A stretch of 40,127 nucleotides of DNA, from the NCBI GenBank assembly GCA_947452925.1, contig CANGFK010000004.1, positions 1-40,127 of the forward strand, read 5' to 3'. This stretch comes from Chitinophagaceae bacterium. Its GTDB lineage: Bacteria; Bacteroidota; Bacteroidia; Chitinophagales; Chitinophagaceae. Below the pieces are notes generated by a model. The model did no database searches and was not told where the DNA came from. It worked only from the letters and a program-made list of their open reading frames with translations. Below are positions 29,863 through 36,845 of the stretch, one piece after another. How positions within the stretch are numbered: position 1 is the first letter of the stretch; each line of letters starts with the position of its first letter. Position numbers and translations under genes: made by a program.

Positions 29863-29920
29863 ATACTTAATTCGATTTTACATTTTGGTTCATCCCTTAA
29901 TGATAACTCAAATATAAAGA

Positions 29921-29958
29921 CAGTTTGGGGGATATTGACTACATCGTCCCCTAAACTG
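29921..29958. repeat. Hairpin next to array C
   Basis: CAGTTTGGGGGA...TCCCCTAAACTG, 12-nt arms with one G-T position. Confidence 0.75.
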
Positions 29959-29971
29959 CTAATAAAAACAG

Positions 29972-30160
29972 CCAATATATATATGTATATGGTCAATATA
30001 TTCATATATATATCCAATATAGAGTAGTATATGGCGAGTATATACATGTATATGGACGATATATTCATATATATATTCAATATAGAGTAGTATATGGTGG
30101 GTATATACATGTATATGGTCAATATATTCATGTATATATCGTCCATATTCATGAATATTA
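29972..30160. repeat. 21-bp-period array C; nine contiguous 21-bp units with 63-bp superperiod
   Basis: CCAATATATATATGTATATGG / TCAATATATTCATATATATAT / CCAATATAGAGTAGTATATGG / CGAGTATATACATGTATATGG / ACGATATATTCATATATATAT / TCAATATAGAGTAGTATATGG / TGGGTATATACATGTATATGG / TCAATATATTCATGTATATAT / CGTCCATATTCATGAATATTA. Confidence 0.95.
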
Positions 30161-30363
30161 TGGCCCCCCACCGACTGAAACCTTCCTCCTAGAAACTAAT
30201 TGGAATTGCTAGTTGCAATAAGACTACTTTCAAGGGATTATTTTCATTTATTAAATTTAAAACAATGGCCGCAAGAGGAGCTAGTAAAGTGAAGAATTTC
30301 TCTAACCCTATTGTAAGAGCAGCGAATTAGACTCCTATCCCTTAATGGGAGAATAAAAGCAAA

Positions 30364-30957
30364 ATGCAAATAATACAATCCATACAAAACAGAATATACA
30401 CCATTCGTGGCGAAAGGGTCATGCTAGATTTTGATTTAGCAGCCCTTTATGAAGTGGAAACAAGGATATTGAACCAAGCTGTGAAGCGAAACCTAAAAAG
30501 GTTTCCCGATGATTTTATGTTCAGGCTCAGTGCTGGCGAATGGCAAAATATGCAGTCACAAATTGTGACCGGATCACCTATGTCATCACAATTTGTGATG
30601 ACAGAAATGGACAACAACCCAACATCACAATCTGTGATGTTGACATTACCCAAAAATCGTACAGGCAAGTATTTGCCTTATGCTTTTACTGAACAGGGCG
30701 TGGCAATGCTTAGTGGTATATTGAACAGCGATAAAGCAATAAATACCAATATTGCTATTATGCGCGCATTTATAGAAGTGCTAAAAGTGTTGTTGCAACA
30801 AACAGATATCCGCGAACAGTTACGGGAAATTAAAGAGAGAATGGGTGAACACGATACCCAACTTAACCAAATTTATGATGCAATGGAAAACCTCCTAGAT
30901 GAAAAAGCAGCTCAAAGAAAGTGGGATGATAGACAACGAATCGGGTTTAAGCAATAG
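30364..30957 (+). CDS. ORF6N domain-containing protein (KilA-N-like)
   Basis: IYTIRGERVMLDFDLAALYEVETRILNQAVKRNLKRFPDDFMFRLS ... YLPYAFTEQGVAMLSGILNSDKAINTNIAIMRAFIEVLK. Confidence 0.88.
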   Translation: MQIIQSIQNRIYTIRGERVMLDFDLAALYEVETRILNQAVKRNLKRFPDDFMFRLSAGEWQNMQSQIVTGSPMSSQFVMTEMDNNPTSQSVMLTLPKNRTGKYLPYAFTEQGVAMLSGILNSDKAINTNIAIMRAFIEVLKVLLQQTDIREQLREIKERMGEHDTQLNQIYDAMENLLDEKAAQRKWDDRQRIGFKQ

Positions 30958-30968
30958 GATTGGAGTTT

Positions 30969-31685
30969 CTACGCCAGTCCCAATTTTTCTACAGCGGCAA
31001 TGGCTGCGGCCTGGCTAGCGTCTTTTTTATTGAAGCCTTTTCCTTCGGAGAGGGTCTCACCATCCAAAACGGTTTTTATTACAAAGATTCTTCTGGTTCC
31101 TTCTAGTCTTTCCTCGTGCAAATCGAACGTGAGTACTTTGTTGTTTTTGCTGGCCCAACCAATCAATTTATTTTTCAGATTGATGTCTATCAGTTCCAGA
31201 TCATCTACAAACATGTGCGGAATGATGATTTGTTTGAGTACCCAGTTTTGAGTTTTTTTATAACCTTTATCAATGTAGACGGCACCCACAATGGCTTCGA
31301 GGGTATTGCCAAAGATGTGGCTATTTTTGAGGGCATTATCTAGTTTATTGAATAATGCAATCTTTTTGATGCCCATCTTCACAGCAATATCATTCAATTG
31401 CAGGCGGTTTACCATCTTACTACGCATCTCAGTAAGAAAACCTTCGCCTTTGTATGGATAACGTTTAAAAAGATAATCGGCTACAATAGCGCTCAAAATG
31501 GCATCTCCCAAATATTCCAACCTTTCGTTGTTTTCTTCGGGAGATTCCTTTACACTTCTGTGACTGAGTGCTGCCTTGTAGATAACAATATTATCGGGCT
31601 TAATGCCCAATATATTTACTATGCTTTTCTTAAAGGATTTTGCATCAGCATTTTTGTTACCAAAGAAGCGCTCTATTACTTGCAC
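30969..31685 (-). CDS. rnc: Ribonuclease III
   Basis: NERLEYLGDAILSAIVADYLF signature; EAIVGAVYIDKG; C-terminal dsRBD-like KKDASQAAAIAAVEKL. Confidence 0.95.
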   Translation of the reverse strand: MQVIERFFGNKNADAKSFKKSIVNILGIKPDNIVIYKAALSHRSVKESPEENNERLEYLGDAILSAIVADYLFKRYPYKGEGFLTEMRSKMVNRLQLNDIAVKMGIKKIALFNKLDNALKNSHIFGNTLEAIVGAVYIDKGYKKTQNWVLKQIIIPHMFVDDLELIDINLKNKLIGWASKNNKVLTFDLHEERLEGTRRIFVIKTVLDGETLSEGKGFNKKDASQAAAIAAVEKLGLA

Positions 31686-31694
31686 AATGTTTTA

Positions 31695-32948
31695 TTAGGG
31701 TATATATTTTTTCACAATCACACAAGCATTGTGACCACCAAAACCAAACGTATTGCTCAATGCAGCATTTACTGTTCTTGTTTGTGCTTTATTGAAGGTA
31801 AAATTCAATTTGGGATCTAATGCCGGATCATCTGTGAAGTGATTGATGGTTGGCGGAATAATATTGTGAATAACACTTTGTATACAAGCAATCGCTTCAA
31901 TAACACCTGCAGCACCCAAACAGTGACCAGTCATAGATTTTGTACTACTTATATTGAGGTTGTAGGCATGTTCACCAAACACTTGAGTAATTGCTTTTGC
32001 TTCTGCTACGTCACCAATTGGAGTAGAAGTTCCGTGTGTATTGATGTAATCAATATCTTCCGGCTTCATTCCCGCATCAGCCAATGCTGCAAACATTACA
32101 TTTTTTGCTCCCAATCCTTCTGGATGAGGGGCAGTAAGATGATAAGCATCAGCAGTAGCACCGCCACCAGCTATTTCGCAATATATTTTTGCACCACGTT
32201 TAAGAGCGTGTTCATATTCTTCCAATACCAAAACACCTGCAGCTTCACCCATTACAAATCCATCACGGTCTTTGTCATAAGGACGACTAGCTGTTTTAGG
32301 ATCATCATTGCGCTCGCTCATTGCTTTCATCGCATTGAAACCACCCACACCAGCTTCGCTGATTACTGCTTCAGAACCACCAGTTAATACAACATCAGCT
32401 TTTCCTAAACGAATAGTATCGAATGCAGAGATAATTGCGTTTGTACTACTAGCACAAGCACTCACTACTGCATAGTTTGGTCCACGGAAACCATGTTTCA
32501 TAGATATTTGCCCTGCGGCGATATCCAATATCATTTTTGGGATGAAGAAAGGATTGAAACGAGGTGTTCCATCTCCTTTTGCAAAATTGGTTACTTCTTC
32601 CTGAAAGGTAATCAAGCCACCAATACCACTTGCGAATATGACACCAACGCGGTCAACATCAACATTTTCGTGGGTTATATTAGAATCAGCAACAGCCATG
32701 TCGCTAGCCACCAATGCAATTTGTGCAAAGCGATCTAGTTTTCTTGCTTCTTTTACATTCATGTGCTGAGTAGGATCGAAACCCTTTATCTCGCAAGCAA
32801 ATCGTGTTTTAAATTTGGAAGCATCAAAGTTTGTGGTCATCTCTGCGCCCGAAACTCCATTTATCAGACCATTCCAATATTCATCTAAATTATTGCCCAA
32901 TGGGGTCAATGCCCCCATTCCCGTTACAACAACGCGTTTCATTTCCAT
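31695..32948 (-). CDS. fabF: Beta-ketoacyl-ACP synthase II
   Basis: RVVVTGMGALTPLGNNLDEYW; VSACASSTNAI; INTHGTSTPIGD; SNTFGFGGHNACVIVKK. Confidence 0.96.
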   Translation of the reverse strand: MEMKRVVVTGMGALTPLGNNLDEYWNGLINGVSGAEMTTNFDASKFKTRFACEIKGFDPTQHMNVKEARKLDRFAQIALVASDMAVADSNITHENVDVDRVGVIFASGIGGLITFQEEVTNFAKGDGTPRFNPFFIPKMILDIAAGQISMKHGFRGPNYAVVSACASSTNAIISAFDTIRLGKADVVLTGGSEAVISEAGVGGFNAMKAMSERNDDPKTASRPYDKDRDGFVMGEAAGVLVLEEYEHALKRGAKIYCEIAGGGATADAYHLTAPHPEGLGAKNVMFAALADAGMKPEDIDYINTHGTSTPIGDVAEAKAITQVFGEHAYNLNISSTKSMTGHCLGAAGVIEAIACIQSVIHNIIPPTINHFTDDPALDPKLNFTFNKAQTRTVNAALSNTFGFGGHNACVIVKKYIP

Positions 32949-33041
32949 ACGGCTAAAACCCTTTTAAGTGAAAATCCGCCGTTATGATGGCTAAAGCCTC
33001 AAAACTGGCGGATTATAATATTGCTTCAGTAATAAAGATTA

Positions 33042-33278
33042 TTACTTAGCGTTTTCTTCCAAGTAAGTAACCGCCTGACCAACAGTTGTGATGGTTTCTG
33101 CTTGCTCATCTGGAATTGAAATGTTGAATTCTTTTTCAAACTCCATGATTAATTCAACGGTATCTAAAGAATCTGCACCAAGATCATTAGTGAAAGACGC
33201 TTCATTTGTTACCTCAGCTTCGTCTACACCTAATTTGTCTACGATGATTTTCTTTACTTTAGTTGCGATGTCTGACAT
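33042..33278 (-). CDS. acpP: Acyl carrier protein
   Basis: [20 protein letters not shown] phosphopantetheine motif; adjacent to fabF. Confidence 0.97.
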   Translation of the reverse strand: MSDIATKVKKIIVDKLGVDEAEVTNEASFTNDLGADSLDTVELIMEFEKEFNISIPDEQAETITTVGQAVTYLEENAK

Positions 33279-33444
33279 TGTAGTAATTTTTTTAGTTACG
33301 GCAGCAAAAATATACTTTTTGGTAAAACTGCAACGTTTTAAATAAATTTTGTTTGAGATTACAGCTAGTTTATTGTTAAGTTTATTAAAATACGCTGTTT
33401 TTACGTTGTAAATAAGTGCTTGAACAACTAAATTTTATTAAAAA

Positions 33445-33888
33445 TTGTTTCAAATGATTTTAAAAAATATCGATTTTGACACCGTTGAATACAAAAAAAT
33501 GGTGCATTTGAGAACAATTATTCTGAGAAAGCCTCTCGGATTAACCCTCACACAGATGGAGTTGGAGTTGGATAAAGAAGATTTTTTGATGGGATGCTTT
33601 GATGATTCTTGTTCGGAATTACTAGCTTGTTGTGTTCTTACAAAAATTGATGAGGATATTATAAAACTCCGACAGATGGCTGTTGCAGAAAAATATCAGG
33701 GAAAAGGAATTGGTAAAGAGTTAATCTTATTTGCCGAAAAATTTGCAAAAAAGAAAGGCTTCAAACAAATGGTGATGAATGCCAGAAAAGTGGCAATAGG
33801 ATTTTATCAAAAGCTGGGATATACGCTGATAGGAAATGAATTTGTGGAAGTAAATATCCCTCATTATAAAATGGAAAAATATTTATAG
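33445..33888 (+). CDS. GNAT family N-acetyltransferase
   Basis: LRQMAVAEKYQGKGIGKELILFAEKFAKKKGFKQMVMNARKVAIGFYQKLGY. Confidence 0.9.
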   Translation: MFQMILKNIDFDTVEYKKMVHLRTIILRKPLGLTLTQMELELDKEDFLMGCFDDSCSELLACCVLTKIDEDIIKLRQMAVAEKYQGKGIGKELILFAEKFAKKKGFKQMVMNARKVAIGFYQKLGYTLIGNEFVEVNIPHYKMEKYL

Positions 33889-34019
33889 ATGAAATAAGGC
33901 CGGTTTTTGTAACCACAAACAGTTGATTAAAGCCATGCAATGGATAATGTTCTATTTCAAATAATTTTTTTTGAGTGCAATTACCTTTATTTTGTGGCTT
34001 AATCAATATATGTCTTTAA

Positions 34020-34448
34020 ATGGATTACAGTAAGTTAGTAGCAATAACAGGGGTTCCTGGTTTATTTGAATTGGCAGGAAATAAGGGAGATGGTATACTT
34101 TTAAAAAGTCTAGAAGATGGTTCTATAAAATTTATTTCATCAAGAAAAGGAGGCTTTTCTCAATTAGAAGCCATCGAAATATTTACTATCAGAGAAAATG
34201 TAAATCTTTCAGAAATATTTGTTGCAATGAGAGATAGTAAGGAGGAGTTGCCTTCTGATAAAGATCCAAAAGCAATTAAAAGTTACTTCGAAAAAGTTTA
34301 TCCCGATTTGGATTTCGATAGGGTTTACGGTAGCGATATGAAAAAAATGGTAAAATGGTTTGCAATTTTGAAAGCAAAAGACATTACCATAAAGGTATAC
34401 AACGACGAATCTGAAGGGGAAGAGCCTACGGAAGACGCATCTAAATAA
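34020..34448 (+). CDS. DUF5606 family protein
   Basis: MDYSKLVAITGVPGLFELAGNKGDGILLKSLEDGSIKFISSRKGGFSQLEAIEIFT matches remembered family pattern. Confidence 0.7.
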   Translation: MDYSKLVAITGVPGLFELAGNKGDGILLKSLEDGSIKFISSRKGGFSQLEAIEIFTIRENVNLSEIFVAMRDSKEELPSDKDPKAIKSYFEKVYPDLDFDRVYGSDMKKMVKWFAILKAKDITIKVYNDESEGEEPTEDASK

Positions 34449-34470
34449 TTATACCCTTTTTATATTATTT

Positions 34471-34504
34471 AAAAAGCCGCATAGAACCCTATGTGGCTTT
34501 TTTA
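34471..34504 (+). terminator. Intrinsic terminator
   Basis: AAAAAGCCGCATAGAACCCTATGTGGCTTTTTT. Confidence 0.85.
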
Positions 34505-34603
34505 GTGGCTGTATATTCCACCTAATAAAATTGAATAATTTTTTTAGGCATAAAAATGGGGGTTAGGTTTCTAATCTTTTTTATAACAGATAATGTAATA
34601 CTT

Positions 34604-35950
34604 ATGTCGAAAACAATACTGATAATTGACGATGAAGAAAAATTGCGTAACCTCTTGGCACGCATTATAAGAGCTGAAGGATTTGAAGTGTTGGAGGCTG
34701 GAACACTGAAGGAAGGTTCTAAAATATTAGCATCCAAACCTGTTGATGTGTTGCTGTGCGATGTTAAATTGCCAGACGGAAACGGCGTTGACTATGTTTT
34801 AAACACCAGAAACCTTCACCCCTCAATAGAAGTTATACTACTTACTGCTTATGGAAATGTAGCCGATGGAGTGCAAGCTATGAAGAATGGCGCGTTTGAT
34901 TACATCATAAAAGGAGACGATAACGATAAAATTATTCCGCTGCTAAATAAGGCATTTGAAAAAGTAAGTCTTCAAAAAAGAATAGAACAGCTTGAGGAAC
35001 AGGTAGGACAGAAATACAATTTTGATAGTATTTTGGGTAGTTCTACTCTTATTCAAGAATCAATCAGTTTAGCCAAAAGAGTGGCGCCAACAGAGGCAAC
35101 CGTTTTATTATTAGGAGATACAGGAACAGGAAAAGAGGTTTTTGCACAAGCAATTCATACTAGTAGTACACGTGCAGGTAAGCCTTTTATGGCTTTAAAC
35201 TGTAGTGCCTTTGGCAAGGAATTGCTGGAAAGCGAAATATTTGGTCATAAAGCTGGCGCATTTACTGGCGCATTGAAAGACAAAAAGGGATTGATAGAAG
35301 AAGCGAGTACAGGAACCTTGTTTTTAGACGAAATAGGTGAGATGCATATTGAATTGCAAAGTAAATTGCTCCGGGTTCTGGAAACAAGTGAGTTTATAAA
35401 AGTAGGAGATACCAAGCCTACCAAAGTAAATGTGCGCATTATTGCAGCCACAAACAGGGATTTGCAAAAAGAAGTGCAAGATGGAAAGTTTAGAGAAGAT
35501 TTGTTCTATCGATTGAATGTGTTTACCATTTTTCTTCCGAGCCTAAAGGATAGAAAGAAGGATATACCGATTCTCGCCAATCATTTTCTGCTTATATTCT
35601 CTACAAAAATCAATCGTAAAGTGACCAAAATGAGTGATGCTTTCTTAGCAACACTTAGCAAACACGATTGGAAAGGAAACATACGGGAACTGAAAAATGT
35701 GATGGAAAGGGCCGTTATTTTATGTGATGAGCAAGAACTTTCTGTGCAAAACCTACCCTTGGATATGCAATTGGCTTCTGATGAAAACAGCAATAAACAA
35801 CTATCTGCCTTCGAATTGGCAAGTGTAGAGAAACTCCATATTCAGCGAGTATTAAACCATTGCAAAGGCAATAAAACCGAAACCGCCAAGCTGTTGAATA
35901 TTGGACTCACTACCCTCTATAGAAAGATTGAAGAATACAAAATCGGGTAG
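34604..35950 (+). CDS. Sigma-54-dependent response regulator (NtrC family)
   Basis: Receiver MSKTILIIDDEEKLRNLLARII; AAA+ LLLGDTGTGKEVFAQAIH, GAFTGALKDKKGLIEEASTGTLFLDEIGEM; Fis-like HTH at C-terminus. Confidence 0.95.
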   Translation: MSKTILIIDDEEKLRNLLARIIRAEGFEVLEAGTLKEGSKILASKPVDVLLCDVKLPDGNGVDYVLNTRNLHPSIEVILLTAYGNVADGVQAMKNGAFDYIIKGDDNDKIIPLLNKAFEKVSLQKRIEQLEEQVGQKYNFDSILGSSTLIQESISLAKRVAPTEATVLLLGDTGTGKEVFAQAIHTSSTRAGKPFMALNCSAFGKELLESEIFGHKAGAFTGALKDKKGLIEEASTGTLFLDEIGEMHIELQSKLLRVLETSEFIKVGDTKPTKVNVRIIAATNRDLQKEVQDGKFREDLFYRLNVFTIFLPSLKDRKKDIPILANHFLLIFSTKINRKVTKMSDAFLATLSKHDWKGNIRELKNVMERAVILCDEQELSVQNLPLDMQLASDENSNKQLSAFELASVEKLHIQRVLNHCKGNKTETAKLLNIGLTTLYRKIEEYKIG

Positions 35951-35993
35951 TTAAATAAGCCCCCTACCTCTATTGGTAATCCATTAATTGTTA

Positions 35994-36140
35994 TCAGGAA
36001 AATATTTCCCGCGTACAGGCATAAGTTTTTTGTAATCGGGAAATGAATTCCCTCATTCGGGAATTCATTTCTTTTTATCGGGAATTGTTTTCCGGTATGC
36101 GGGAATATTTATTTTGTTATCGGGAATAAATTTCCCGGAA
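35994..36140. repeat. 21-bp-period array D; seven contiguous 21-bp units, core TCGGGAAATNAATTCCC
   Basis: TCAGGAAAATATTTCCCGCGT / ACAGGCATAAGTTTTTTGTAA / TCGGGAAATGAATTCCCTCAT / TCGGGAATTCATTTCTTTTTA / TCGGGAATTGTTTTCCGGTAT / GCGGGAATATTTATTTTGTTA / TCGGGAATAAATTTCCCGGAA. Confidence 0.93.
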
Positions 36141-36168
36141 GACTGAAACCTCAAATTCATATACCATT

Positions 36169-36318
36169 ATGAAAACCATTCAACCAAAATGGAGGGATAA
36201 AAACAAAGCCAAAACAAATGCAAGAAAAAACTTTCGTCCGCTGAAATACAATGCCCGGTTGAATTATACAATATCCTTTCTTTTCATAAAACCCTTGCGG
36301 CACTTCCTTTGGCTATAG
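36169..36318 (+). CDS. Possible small basic protein (49 aa)
   Basis: ATG ORF MKTIQPKWRDKNKAKTNARKNFRPLKYNARLNYTISFLFIKPLRHFLWL; no homology seen. Confidence 0.3.
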   Translation: MKTIQPKWRDKNKAKTNARKNFRPLKYNARLNYTISFLFIKPLRHFLWL

Positions 36319-36332
36319 TTCGTGAATTAAAT

Positions 36333-36458
36333 ATGCAAACAATGAAACTTAATAAAACAACCATCATGGACTTTGTGGTAATAGTTTTTGTATGGGCTAT
36401 TTCTATATCAGCACTCTCACTTGTGGTTATGCGCATCGAAATTTTACTCACTAAATAA
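36333..36458 (+). CDS. Possible small membrane protein (41 aa)
   Basis: MQTMKLNKTTIMDFVVIVFVWAISISALSLVVMRIEILLTK, one hydrophobic helix. Confidence 0.5.
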   Translation: MQTMKLNKTTIMDFVVIVFVWAISISALSLVVMRIEILLTK

Positions 36459-36533
36459 AATATACAGTGATGCTTACAATCATTTTGTTTTTACATCATT
36501 TCAAGGAGATAAAATCTAGTAATTAGAGGGGTT

Positions 36534-36588
36534 AGCCGCTGCCTAGTAGTCATCAAACAACTTGGTACGAATGGTGGCGGCTTTTTTA
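36534..36588 (+). terminator. Candidate attenuator/terminator in the kdp leader
   Basis: AGCCGCTGCC...GGTGGCGGCT (10-bp stem with two G-U pairs) followed by TTTTTT. Confidence 0.6.
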
Positions 36589-36637
36589 GATTTTAAGATT
36601 AACTGTAAATATTTTTTCAAACAATAAAAAAACAATT

Positions 36638-36721
36638 ATGCTAACACTCATTTTAGTTATTGCAGGGCTGATAGGCTTTGTTCTCTTTTTTAAAACAATT
36701 GATGTTTTCGACAAAATTTAA
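36638..36721 (+). CDS. Small single-helix membrane protein in kdp operon (27 aa)
   Basis: MLTLILVIAGLIGFVLFFKTIDVFDKI. Confidence 0.6.
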   Translation: MLTLILVIAGLIGFVLFFKTIDVFDKI

Positions 36722-36748
36722 AACAATCACCACTTAAAATTTAAAGAT

Positions 36749-36829
36749 ATGTTTCTATTACTATTTATTCTTTCTATCGTGGCATTCGGCTACCTCTTGT
36801 ATGTTTTAATTAAACCCGAAAATTTTTAA
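36749..36829 (+). CDS. kdpF: KdpF-like small subunit (26 aa)
   Basis: MFLLLFILSIVAFGYLLYVLIKPENF immediately upstream of kdpA; resembles KdpF (GYLxYxLIxxExF). Confidence 0.8.
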   Translation: MFLLLFILSIVAFGYLLYVLIKPENF

Positions 36830-36845
36830 CCTCAAAACAAATAAT

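Noticed and set aside
29959-30171. Second overlapping minus-strand ORF (70 aa, HIHEYGRYIHEY...) as a gene
   Set aside because: It is another frame of the AT-rich 21-bp array; open by construction of a period divisible by three.
30556-30640. CRP-type binding sites in the ORF6N gene
   Set aside because: The orientation is TCACA...TGTGA, inverted relative to the CRP TGTGA-N6-TCACA arrangement; kept only as palindromes of unknown role.
31398-31820. Plus-strand ORFs antisense to rnc/fabF (also 31839-32387 and 22283-22852 antisense to fabF and mnmG)
   Set aside because: Fully antisense to strongly recognisable genes and lacking recognisable domains; shadow ORFs.
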